This document shows, piece by piece, positions 1 to 7,938 of a stretch of 64,000 nt of DNA. Source of the stretch: Bacillota bacterium (GTDB lineage: Bacteria; Bacillota; Clostridia; Christensenellales; Aristaeellaceae); the NCBI GenBank assembly GCA_023459275.1, contig JAEWVC010000052.1, forward strand, positions 1 through 64,000. The letters run 5' to 3'. Under the pieces are notes generated by a model, which was not told the DNA's origin, made no database searches, and saw only the letters and a list, made by a program, of their open reading frames with translations. Within the stretch, counting starts at the first letter, position 1, and every line of letters begins with the position of its first letter. The position numbers and the translations under genes were made by a program.

Positions 1-205
1 GGCTTGCCCCCGCCCCATGGTGACACGCCTTGGTATTGCGCGTCCATTGGCTGATGTGGCCAACGGCACAATCGTGTTTCAAGCAATGTATGATTGACAA
101 AAGCAGGTCTGCTCTCCGGACGCGCGGGGCGCCGGCGGAGCAGGCTTTCCTTACACGATTTGCCACCCGCAAAACCGCAGATTTTGCAGACAAATCGTGC
201 AAAAT

Positions 206-238
206 CGATGAAGGCCGGTCTTTGACCGGCCTTCATCG
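206..238 (-). terminator. Terminator of the tig-clpP-clpX unit
   Basis: A perfect 15-bp inverted repeat (206-220 pairs with 224-238) with a 3-nt loop lies just past the clpX stop. On the minus strand the hairpin is followed by a short T-rich stretch. The remaining bases 1-205 hold no gene I can support; they contain a second, looser dyad (cacgatttg near 154 and caaatcgtg near 191). Confidence 0.75.
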
Positions 239-243
239 AAAAA

Positions 244-1566
244 TTATGATACGCTCGGCTCCGGCTGCGCGCCGGCCTCGGGTTCCGGTATGGCACGCTG
301 GGTGCGGGGTTTGCGCTTTCTGGGTTCGCCATCCACCAGGGTGGGCTTGCCGCCCTCCTTCACGGATTCCGAGGTAATCACGCACTTACCCACGTCGTTG
401 CGCACGGGCAGCTCAAACATGGTATCCAGCATGACGCCCTCAATGATGGAGCGAAGGCCGCGGGCGCCGCTCTTGCGCTGTATGGCCTGTTTGGCGATTT
501 CCCGAAGGGCCTCCTCCTCAAATTCCAGGGTGATGCCGTCCAGCTCCATCAGGCGCGCGTACTGCTTGACCAGCGCGTTGCGGGGCTCGGTGAGGATCTT
601 TACCAAAGCTTCCTCGTCCAGGGCGTCCAAGGTGACCACAATGGGCAGGCGGCCCACAAACTCAGGGATCAGGCCGTACTTCATCAGGTCCTCCGGGCGG
701 ATCTGGGACAGGATGCGGCTTATGTCGGGATTGTCCTTTTCATGCAGCTCCGCGCCAAAGCCCAGCGTCTTTTTGCCGATGCGGTTTTCAATGATGGGCG
801 CGATGCCGTCAAAGGCGCCCCCGCACAGGAAAAGAATATTGGTGGTGTCGATTTGAATAAATTCCTGGTGGGGGTGCTTGCGGCCGCCCTGGGGCGGAAC
901 GCTGGCCACGGTGCCCTCCAGGATCTTCAAAAGCGCCTGCTGCACGCCCTCGCCGCTGACATCGCGGGTGATGGAGGGGTTTTCGCTCTTCCTGGCGATC
1001 TTGTCGATCTCGTCGATATAGATGATGCCCCGCTGGGCGGCCTGGATGTCATAATCCGCATTTTGAATCAGCCGCAGCAGGATATTTTCCACGTCCTCGC
1101 CCACGTAGCCGGCCTCAGTGAGGCTGGTGGCATCGGCGATGGCGAAGGGCACGTTGAGAATTTTGGCCAGGGTCTGGGCCAGGAAGGTCTTGCCGCAGCC
1201 GGTGGGCCCCAGCATGAGGATGTTTGATTTTTGCAGTTCCACATCCCCGCGCTTCTGCGGCGCGTTGATGCGCTTATAGTGGTTGTACACCGCCACCGCC
1301 AGGGAGCGCTTGGCCTTCTCCTGCCCCACCACGTACTCGTCCAGCACCTGCTTCATTTCCGTGGGCTTGGGGATGGAGGCCGAAGCCGGATCGCCGATGA
1401 CGGCCAGGTCATCCGCAATGATCTCCTGGCACAGCAGGATGCACTCGTTGCAGATGTACACATTGGGGCCGGCCACCAGGCGGCGGACCTGGTCCTGGGT
1501 CTTGTTGCAGAAGCTGCACTTGTGCACCTTTTGCGGCACCCGGGGGGTGAAATCGTCTTTCGCCAT
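244..1566 (-). CDS. clpX: ATP-dependent Clp protease ATP-binding subunit ClpX
   Basis: Cytosolic AAA+ unfoldase that feeds substrates into the ClpP chamber. At 440 residues it has the usual family length. The N-terminal C4 zinc-binding domain shows Cys17, Cys20, Cys39 and Cys42. The AAA+ domain shows Walker A GPTGCGKT (120-127), the substrate-gripping pore loop GYVG (153-156), Walker B IIYIDEID (181-188) and an LGF tripeptide in the loop that docks on ClpP. The C-terminus is a Pro/Glu/Arg-rich tail without recognised function. It starts 9 nt after the clpP stop, so the two are very likely co-transcribed from upstream of tig or clpP. The identification is firm. Confidence 0.98.
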   Translation of the reverse strand: MAKDDFTPRVPQKVHKCSFCNKTQDQVRRLVAGPNVYICNECILLCQEIIADDLAVIGDPASASIPKPTEMKQVLDEYVVGQEKAKRSLAVAVYNHYKRINAPQKRGDVELQKSNILMLGPTGCGKTFLAQTLAKILNVPFAIADATSLTEAGYVGEDVENILLRLIQNADYDIQAAQRGIIYIDEIDKIARKSENPSITRDVSGEGVQQALLKILEGTVASVPPQGGRKHPHQEFIQIDTTNILFLCGGAFDGIAPIIENRIGKKTLGFGAELHEKDNPDISRILSQIRPEDLMKYGLIPEFVGRLPIVVTLDALDEEALVKILTEPRNALVKQYARLMELDGITLEFEEEALREIAKQAIQRKSGARGLRSIIEGVMLDTMFELPVRNDVGKCVITSESVKEGGKPTLVDGEPRKRKPRTQRAIPEPEAGAQPEPSVS

Positions 1567-1575
1567 ATTGTCCCT

Positions 1576-2169
1576 CTAGGCGCGGGTAGCCCGCGGCTGG
1601 TAGATCTCGTCAATGATACCGTAGCTTAACGCTTCCTCCGCGCTCATGAAATGGTCGCGTTCCGCGTCCAGTTCCACCTTTTCCAGAGGCTGTCCCGTCA
1701 TTTCCGCCATGAGGCGGTTCATCTTTTTCTTGGTAGCCAGCAGCCATTCTGCCCTGATCACCACATCCGTGGCCTGCCCCTCGGCGCCGCCGGAGGGCTG
1801 GTGGATCATAACCTCGCTGTTGGGCAGCGCCAAGCGCTTGCCCTTTTTGCCGGCCATAAGCAGGAAGGCGCCCATGGAGGCCGCCATGCCGATGCATACG
1901 GTGCGCACATCCGGCTTGATATAGTTCATGGTGTCAAAGATGGCCATCCCCGCTGTCACCGAGCCCCCCGGGCTGTTGATGTACAGGGAGATATCCGCGT
2001 CGGGGTTTTCCATCTCCAGGAACAGAAGCTGGGCCACCACGACGTTGGCCACGTCATCGTTGATTGGCCCGCCCAGAAACACGATGCGGTCCTTCAAAAG
2101 GCGGGAGTAGATGTCAAACGCCCGTTCTCCGCGGTTGGATTGTTCAATAACCATTGGGATCAAACTCAT
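1576..2169 (-). CDS. clpP: ATP-dependent Clp protease proteolytic subunit ClpP
   Basis: Serine peptidase that forms the double-heptamer chamber used by ClpX. At 197 residues it has the family length. The catalytic triad is visible: Ser98 in GMAASMGAFL, His123 in MIHQPSGG and Asp172 in AERDHF. The Gly-rich oligomer and substrate-binding strand SPGGSVTAG is intact. A good Shine-Dalgarno (aggaggc on the minus strand) precedes the ATG. The 201-nt gap to tig contains G/C-rich dyads but no clear second promoter. The order tig-clpP-clpX is classical in Bacillota and Proteobacteria. Confidence 0.98.
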   Translation of the reverse strand: MSLIPMVIEQSNRGERAFDIYSRLLKDRIVFLGGPINDDVANVVVAQLLFLEMENPDADISLYINSPGGSVTAGMAIFDTMNYIKPDVRTVCIGMAASMGAFLLMAGKKGKRLALPNSEVMIHQPSGGAEGQATDVVIRAEWLLATKKKMNRLMAEMTGQPLEKVELDAERDHFMSAEEALSYGIIDEIYQPRATRA

Positions 2170-2370
2170 GGTGCCTGCCTCCTTTTGGCGGCAAACCGCC
2201 GCCCGGTGCTTTTTTCGTTTGCAAGCGCGCCGCTTCCGGCCCTTTCCCCTTCGAAACCAGGCTGCTTCCGGCCAAAGCGGAAGGTTCCGGGCGGAACGCG
2301 GCGCTTGCGTATCATATGCCCGCCCACATCAATTTATGCCTGGAAGAAACGGGCGGAAGCAAACTGGAAA

Positions 2371-3708
2371 TCAATGTTCGTGATCGTGTCCCTCGTGCTC
2401 CTCATGATCGCCATGCTCCTCCACCACAAAGGAGGCGGTGGATTTCATCAATTCAATGGCTTTCACAATAGCCGCGTTGTCCTCCAGATATTCCTTCTGC
2501 CGCTGGGTCAGTCCTTTGGCATAAGCCTCCGGTTCCTGCCCGGCGCGCTCGGCCTGCTTTTTGACCTGCTCGTCGATCTCTTCCTGGGTGGGCACGATGT
2601 CCTCCGCCTTGCGGATGGCATCCAGGGTCAATTGGACCTTCACCCTGTTTTCGGCCTCGCCGCGGTACATGTCGCGAAGCTGGGCCTCGGTCTGCCCCGT
2701 ATACTTCAAATAGTCTTCCATTTTCAGGCCCTGGTAAGCCATGCGCAGCTGCATCTCCCGTACGATCTGGTCCAGCTCTTCCTCCACCATGGGCGGGGGC
2801 ACATCCATGGAAGCGTTCTGAACGGCCTTGTCAATGAGGGCGTTCTCCCGTTCCACGTCCAGGGACTTCTTAGCATCCTCCTCAAGCTTTTTGCGGATAT
2901 CGGCCTCGTACTCCGCATAGGTGTCAAAATCGCTGACATCCATGGCGAAATCATCGTCCAGTTCCGGAAGTTCCTTCTTTTGGATGCCGTTGATCTTCAC
3001 ATGAAATACGGCGTCCTTCCCCGCCAGCTCCTCGGCGTGGTAATCCTCCGGGAATTTCACGGAAAGGTCCTTCTCCTCATTCAGGGAAAGGCCGATGACC
3101 TGCTCCTCGAACCCGGGGATGAAATGGCCGGAGCCGATGACCAGCGTCTGTCCCTGGGCGGTGCCGCCGGAGAAGGCGACGCCATCCACGGTGCCCGCGT
3201 AGTCCAGATTCACGGTATCGCCCTCAATCACGGGCCTGTCCTCAATGTCCACCAGGCGGGAGACCCGCTCTCTGTCCTGCTCCACCCGTGCCTTGACCAT
3301 CTCGTCGCTCACGGGATGCTCATGGGTGGAAACCGTAAGGTTTTTATATTCCCCCAGCGTCACTTCCGGGCGCACATACACCTCGCAGGAGAATAGCAGC
3401 TCCTTGCCGGCGCCAATCTGCGCGATATCCACCTGGGGCTGGTCCACAGGATGCAGGTCGTTCTCCTTGACAGCCGCCTCGTACGCGTCTGGGAAAAGGC
3501 TTTCAAAGGCGTCGTCGTAAAACACACCTTCGCCGTACATGGTCTCAATCAGCTTGCGGGGTGCCTTTCCCTTGCGAAACCCAGGCACGTTGATGCGGCC
3601 GCGGTTTTTCAAAAACGCCTTATGCATCGCTTCATCAACCGCCTGCGCGGGAATCTGAAAAGAAATCTTGATTTTGCTGCCGGTAAGCTTTTCAACGGTA
3701 TGGTTCAT
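2371..3708 (-). CDS. tig: Trigger factor, ribosome-bound chaperone
   Basis: Ribosome-associated peptidyl-prolyl isomerase and chaperone for nascent chains. The 445 residues show the N-terminal ribosome-binding signature GFRKGKAPRK near 44-53, a central FKBP-type PPIase domain (about 160-245) and the helical C-terminal chaperone arms. The extreme C-terminus is unusually His/Glu/Asp-rich (HGDHEEHEGHDHEH), which may bind metal; such tails occur in other trigger factors. The ATG follows a ggagga Shine-Dalgarno. First gene of the tig-clpP-clpX unit. Confidence 0.97.
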   Translation of the reverse strand: MNHTVEKLTGSKIKISFQIPAQAVDEAMHKAFLKNRGRINVPGFRKGKAPRKLIETMYGEGVFYDDAFESLFPDAYEAAVKENDLHPVDQPQVDIAQIGAGKELLFSCEVYVRPEVTLGEYKNLTVSTHEHPVSDEMVKARVEQDRERVSRLVDIEDRPVIEGDTVNLDYAGTVDGVAFSGGTAQGQTLVIGSGHFIPGFEEQVIGLSLNEEKDLSVKFPEDYHAEELAGKDAVFHVKINGIQKKELPELDDDFAMDVSDFDTYAEYEADIRKKLEEDAKKSLDVERENALIDKAVQNASMDVPPPMVEEELDQIVREMQLRMAYQGLKMEDYLKYTGQTEAQLRDMYRGEAENRVKVQLTLDAIRKAEDIVPTQEEIDEQVKKQAERAGQEPEAYAKGLTQRQKEYLEDNAAIVKAIELMKSTASFVVEEHGDHEEHEGHDHEH

Positions 3709-3778
3709 GAAAACATCCTCCTGCCAATCTCACGGGCACAAACACCCGCGCCCCTGAGCTTATAAAAGGGCAGTTTGT

Positions 3779-3807
3779 AGTGTAGCACAGGAAGGCGCTC
3801 CACGCAA
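3779..3807 (-). promoter_or_regulatory. Predicted sigma-A promoter of tig
   Basis: On the minus strand a -35 box TTGCGT (3807-3802) and a -10 box TACACT (3784-3779) are separated by exactly 17 nt. They lie about 70 nt upstream of the tig ATG. The TTGCG-type -35 recurs upstream of yajC, scfA and the DUF1292 gene. Confidence 0.6.
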
Positions 3808-3858
3808 CCCATTCAACGCGGGATCGGGTCCTTTTTTTCCAAATGCGCACATATCCGG

Positions 3859-4869
3859 TCAGTCATTTTCGGGAACAAGGCCGGAAACACCCAGGGAAAT
3901 CATCCCGGACAGGCTGCGGATGCTGGCCTTGGGGCCGAACTTGCCGGTGGTGTTGATCTTTTCCCCCATGAACACCAGTGCCGCCGTCTGGCCGCCGTCC
4001 AGGTTCAGCGCCTGGGTGACCCCCATCTCCTTCATGCGCCGGGCGATCCAGTCAAGGCCCGTGCCTTCGCTTTTTGAATGCCTGCCCTCCGCAATGATGG
4101 ACACATAATGGTTAGGCTCTATCATACCGAAGGCGCACCGGGGCTCCAGATAATTGTTTTTTTTGCCCAGCGTCTCATTCACCTCCCCATCCCGGATCAG
4201 GATAGGCCCGAAGGCAAACACATCCGTCGCCCCCATTTCCACAAACTCTGCGCCGGTGTGCTCCTTGCTTTTATATACCATCAAACTGCCGTCCGGAAAC
4301 AAGGCCATGGTTTCCAGGTTGGGAAAGGCGGTGGAATCGTTTTTCCATGTTTTCTCGCTGACCACGGTCCCATCCCTGACAATGATCCCCTGGGTGAGCT
4401 TGTTGTACTTCCGGTCGCCGAAATAATCATCGCTCATGGCAAACACCAGCTTGTATTTCCTGGCGATGAATTCCGGCTGGCGAAGCTGCGTGCCGGGATT
4501 TTGCGGGTTGGTGACCGGTGCGTCCAGATGCGCACCGTCCCGGCAGCGCAAAATGGATTCATACCAGATCAACGGCTTGTTGGGATCGGAATACCGCTGG
4601 ATCTCAACCCGGACATCCTTCGTCAGATACAGCCACAGCCCGTTGTCCGCGTCGGCATGGACGAACTCCGTCATGCCGGCGTCCTGCGCAAGATACCCTT
4701 CCCCGTCCAGGGGCGGCAACTCCGGCCACGCCTCCCGCAAAGGGGCTACGGTAGGTTTGGGGGTGTTTGTGGGCTTGGGCGTCTTGGCGGCGGCAAGGCC
4801 GGCCGGGGCAAAAAGGAGAGCAAGGCAGAGCGCCAGACCGGCTGTCAGGGCAAGGATCATTTTTCTCAC
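3859..4869 (-). CDS. Secreted phosphodiester glycosidase (NAGPA domain), copy 1
   Basis: Predicted extracytoplasmic enzyme of the NAGPA/DUF2233 family; eukaryotic members remove GlcNAc from sugar-phosphodiesters, while bacterial substrates are mostly unknown. It has 336 residues: a signal peptide (about 1-27), a short Thr/Pro-rich linker (KTPKPTNTPKPTVAP) and the NAGPA domain. Family hallmarks visible are FAFGPILIRDG and the C-terminal ALNLDGGQTAAL. The start is GTG; an ATG three codons later is the alternative. It lies 41 nt downstream of a close paralogue on the same strand, so the pair looks like a tandem duplication. A role in remodelling a phosphodiester-linked envelope glycan is inference. 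Confidence 0.85.
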   Translation of the reverse strand: MRKMILALTAGLALCLALLFAPAGLAAAKTPKPTNTPKPTVAPLREAWPELPPLDGEGYLAQDAGMTEFVHADADNGLWLYLTKDVRVEIQRYSDPNKPLIWYESILRCRDGAHLDAPVTNPQNPGTQLRQPEFIARKYKLVFAMSDDYFGDRKYNKLTQGIIVRDGTVVSEKTWKNDSTAFPNLETMALFPDGSLMVYKSKEHTGAEFVEMGATDVFAFGPILIRDGEVNETLGKKNNYLEPRCAFGMIEPNHYVSIIAEGRHSKSEGTGLDWIARRMKEMGVTQALNLDGGQTAALVFMGEKINTTGKFGPKASIRSLSGMISLGVSGLVPEND

Positions 4870-4910
4870 GGCTGTTTAGTCTCCATTCCGCATAATTTCA
4901 GGGAGGCGCG

Positions 4911-5966
4911 CTATTTCGCCTGATATTCCGGCACCTTGGCGGAGGTCCCGATAGCCACCAGGCCGCTGATGCTGCGCACCAGCCCGTCCGGGCCCGCACC
5001 GCTGGAGGAGTTGAGCCGCTCCCCCATAAACACCATGGCCGAGGTGTTGCCTCCGTCCAGGTTCAGCGCCTGGGTGGCCCCAAGGTCCTTAAGGCGCTGG
5101 GCCAGCCACATCAAATTAGCCCCCTCGCTCCCCTTGTGGCGGCCATCCACCACCACGCTGACGTAATGATAGGGCTCCACCATGCCCAGGGAACATCTGG
5201 GCTGCTTATCCTTCTCCTTGTAGCTTGCCAGCCGCTCATTGATGACGCCGTCCCTGATCAAAATGGGCCCAAAGGCGAACACGTCCACGGCGCCCATATC
5301 GATATATTCCTGGGCGGAGTATTCCCGGCTTTCATACACCTTCAGGCCGCCGTCCGGGAACAAAGCCAGCGTCTCCAAATTGGGATAGCCTGTCCCCCCG
5401 CTTTTCCGGGAAGAGGAGCCGTAGACCTTCCCGCTGCGCACCACCATGCCGATGGTCTTGCCGTTTATTTTGCGCTGGCCGAACTGGTCATCATTGATAC
5501 CGAACACCACCTGGCTGCGCCTGGCGATGGTTTCCGGAAAATTCAGGGCCCTGTCCACCCTGTCCGCCTTGGCCGGCACGCTGTGGAGCCGGTCCTCCCC
5601 CGCGGTGCGGATGTCCGCCTCATACCAGATCAGCGGGATGTTGGGGTCCCCGTACCGCTTGATTTCCACCCGCAGCCCCGGTGAAATGTACAGCCACAGG
5701 CCGTTTTCCACATCCGTATGGATAAACTCGTCCTGCCCGGCGTCCTCCGCCAGATACCCATCCTCCGTAAGGGGCGGGAGTTCCGGCCACGCTTCCTGGG
5801 GCGGAGCGAGGGTGGGCGCGGGGGTGGCGGTGGGTTTGGGCGTCTTTGCGGCCGCCGAAGCCGCGGGGGCGAACAAAAAAAGCAGCAGGGACAGGCCCGC
5901 CGTCAAGGCACAAAAAAGCATTGCGTTCCGCCCGGGCAAAAGCCGCTTCATAAACATCATTTTCAT
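4911..5966 (-). CDS. Secreted phosphodiester glycosidase (NAGPA domain), copy 2
   Basis: Paralogue of the downstream gene with the same architecture: signal peptide or anchor, Thr/Pro linker (KTPKPTATPAPTLAPP) and NAGPA domain with FAFGPILIRDG and ALNLDGGNTSAM. I chose the ATG at 5966 (351 residues). It has an upstream gaaagg and leaves room for the divergent LysM promoter; the open frame extends to 6059 but would then overlap that intergenic space. Another in-frame ATG, five codons further, precedes the basic residues KRLLPGR of the signal sequence. The two copies are probably co-transcribed. Confidence 0.82.
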   Translation of the reverse strand: MKMMFMKRLLPGRNAMLFCALTAGLSLLLFLFAPAASAAAKTPKPTATPAPTLAPPQEAWPELPPLTEDGYLAEDAGQDEFIHTDVENGLWLYISPGLRVEIKRYGDPNIPLIWYEADIRTAGEDRLHSVPAKADRVDRALNFPETIARRSQVVFGINDDQFGQRKINGKTIGMVVRSGKVYGSSSRKSGGTGYPNLETLALFPDGGLKVYESREYSAQEYIDMGAVDVFAFGPILIRDGVINERLASYKEKDKQPRCSLGMVEPYHYVSVVVDGRHKGSEGANLMWLAQRLKDLGATQALNLDGGNTSAMVFMGERLNSSSGAGPDGLVRSISGLVAIGTSAKVPEYQAK

Positions 5967-6045
5967 CAGGCCCGGCCTTTCTTCCGGGGCACCGTTTTTT
6001 CCGGTGCGCATAAGATATAGCAGCATTTTGGAAAGGAGTCTTTCT

Positions 6046-6711
6046 ATGAATCTCAGCAATGGGACGGCCGCATCAGGCGGCCAGACATGCGCCTATGAAT
6101 ACACGGTGAAGCGCGGGGATAGCTTTTACCTGATCAGCAAGCGCCTGGGGGTATCCTTAAGGGACCTGATTGCCGCCAACCCGGCCATCAACCCGGCCAG
6201 GCTGATGGTGGGCGACGTGCTGTGCATCCCCCTGTCGGACGCTACCCAGCAGATCGCCCAGGAACCCCAAAGCACCCCGGACAAGGGCGTGGAACCAGGC
6301 GAAGTCCAAGGCGAGACGGGAACAGCCGAAGGCGAAGCCGAAACCCCCGAGGAAGAAACACCTCCGGAGGAGGAAACGCCCTCCTTCACCTGCCCCCTGG
6401 AACAGCGGCGCACCGTGCAGCCGGGGCAGACCGTGGCCGATTTCCAACTGAACGCCGGGCTGAACCGCCACACCATGGAGGTGGCCAATCCTTCAGTGGA
6501 CCTGGATAACCTGGTGGCGGGCCAGGTCATCTGCGTACCGGACTTGAACCAGGCCTGTCCCCTGCCTTCCTCCTACATTCTCAAGCGCAACGATACCCTG
6601 GAGACGGTGGCCGCAACGTTCAACGTATCCGTGGCCGCGCTGCTCCGGGCCAATCCCTGCCTGGCACCCTCGGATTTTCTGCCCTGCGTGTGCATCAGCC
6701 TTCCTCAATAA
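6046..6711 (+). CDS. Triple-LysM protein without a signal peptide
   Basis: 221 residues holding three LysM (peptidoglycan/chitin-type glycan-binding) repeats at about 19-65, 117-163 and 174-220. The first two are separated by a Glu/Pro/Thr-rich linker of about 50 residues. The first repeat is canonical (YTVKRGDSFYLISKRLGV); the others are more divergent and contain extra cysteines. No signal peptide or membrane segment is visible. That is typical of spore-coat or spore-cortex LysM proteins assembled from the mother cell, but no such role is shown here. The ATG follows an ideal gaaaggag Shine-Dalgarno. Divergent from the glycosidase pair. Confidence 0.8.
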   Translation: MNLSNGTAASGGQTCAYEYTVKRGDSFYLISKRLGVSLRDLIAANPAINPARLMVGDVLCIPLSDATQQIAQEPQSTPDKGVEPGEVQGETGTAEGEAETPEEETPPEEETPSFTCPLEQRRTVQPGQTVADFQLNAGLNRHTMEVANPSVDLDNLVAGQVICVPDLNQACPLPSSYILKRNDTLETVAATFNVSVAALLRANPCLAPSDFLPCVCISLPQ

Positions 6712-6779
6712 TACATCAAGCCCGGCACCCACCGCAATATGGCCGTGATGCTTTGTTACAAGGCTTTTGTCACAAGGCG

Positions 6780-7934
6780 TCACGGCCTTGCTTTCACCGC
6801 GCGGTTGACAGCTTCGGTGCACAGGGCCATCAAAAGCCACGCACCCAGCAAAAACCAGGGGTATAGTTCAATCCCCAGGCGGTTGACGGCCTGGCCGAAA
6901 AAAAGCGGCATCAGCGTGCTGCCGATATAGGCAAAAGCCATCTGGATACCCATCAGATCCTGGGCATGCCCCGCGCCGAAGCGGGCCGGGGTCTCATGCA
7001 GCAGCGCCGGGAAGATGGGGGCGCACCCCAGACCCAGCAGCGCCATGCCGGCAGCCGCGGCCCCGCCGTTCAAAAAGAGCAGCCCCATTCCCGGAAGGAC
7101 CAGCGCCAGCCCCCAGCGGACCAGCTGCTTTCCCTGGAGGCGGAAGGTCAAAAAGCCCGACAGGAAACGCCCCGCCGTGATCCCCGCGTAGAAAAGCCCG
7201 GCAAAAAAGGCGGCCTTATCCGGCGCAAGGCCCTTCGCCTCCGTAAGAAAGCTGGCGCACCACAGCCCGGCGGTGATCTCCAGGCTGCAATACAGAAAGA
7301 AGGTGGCAAGGGTCCACTTGACGCCGGGAAGCCTGAATACCTCCCAGCGCCCCGCGGAGGAAATACCGGCGGCCCGCCTCTCCTCCCCCCGCCACAGGGG
7401 AAGGGTGAGGGCCAAAAGCAGGACAAGCCCAAACTGGATGGCGGATACCGTGCGGTAGCCCCCCTGCCAGAAACCGTCCCGGCGCAGGAAGGCGGCCATG
7501 ATGGCCGGGCCCAGCGTGGCCCCGATGCCCCAGAAGCAGTGCAGCCAGTTCATGTGCCGCGCCTGGTAATGCCCGGCCACATAGGCGTTGAGCCCCGAAT
7601 CCACAGCCCCCGCGCCAAGGCCCAGGGGCACCGCCATCAGGTACAGCCACCAGGCACCGGGGGCCAGGGAAATGCCCAGCAGCGCGCAGGCGGTCATCAG
7701 TACGCTGACCACCGTCACCCGGCCAGTGCCGAAACGCCGTATCACCCGCCCGCTTAAAAAACTGGACACCACAGTGCCAGCCGCTACCGTAAGGCTGATG
7801 CTTCCCGCCTGGCCCAGGGGCGCGTTGAAGGCAAGGCGCATGGCAGGCCAGGCCGCTCCCAGCATGGAATCCGGCAGCCCCAGGCTGATGAAGGCAAGAT
7901 AAATCATGGCCAGGAAAAACACAGCCACAGGCAT
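6780..7934 (-). CDS. MFS transporter, FHS (fucose/sugar permease-like) type
   Basis: Twelve-helix major facilitator of about 384 residues. The segment GLNAYVAGHYQARHMNWLHC and the following FWGIGATLGP are typical of the fucose-type sugar:proton symporter group, so a sugar substrate is likely but not shown. The ATG at 7934 begins the first helix directly (MPVAVFFLAMIYLAF); the longer open frame only overlaps the helicase gene. The Shine-Dalgarno aggggg sits very close to this ATG, so a GTG two codons later is an alternative start. It begins 4 nt after the SNF2 helicase stop, so the genes are probably co-transcribed. A dyad (ggccgtga near 6741 and tcacggcc near 6780) at its 3' end may terminate both converging units. 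Confidence 0.85.
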   Translation of the reverse strand: MPVAVFFLAMIYLAFISLGLPDSMLGAAWPAMRLAFNAPLGQAGSISLTVAAGTVVSSFLSGRVIRRFGTGRVTVVSVLMTACALLGISLAPGAWWLYLMAVPLGLGAGAVDSGLNAYVAGHYQARHMNWLHCFWGIGATLGPAIMAAFLRRDGFWQGGYRTVSAIQFGLVLLLALTLPLWRGEERRAAGISSAGRWEVFRLPGVKWTLATFFLYCSLEITAGLWCASFLTEAKGLAPDKAAFFAGLFYAGITAGRFLSGFLTFRLQGKQLVRWGLALVLPGMGLLFLNGGAAAAGMALLGLGCAPIFPALLHETPARFGAGHAQDLMGIQMAFAYIGSTLMPLFFGQAVNRLGIELYPWFLLGAWLLMALCTEAVNRAVKARP

Positions 7935-7938
7935 CCCC

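Noticed and set aside
30..377. 115-codon plus-strand frame at the window start
   Set aside because: It runs through the clpX terminator and into the clpX coding region in the wrong strand.
1651..3396. 581-codon plus-strand open frame opposite clpP and tig
   Set aside because: It covers two certain genes on the other strand; its product is low-complexity (His/Gly/Leu-rich) and has no domain. A shadow caused by GC-rich third positions.
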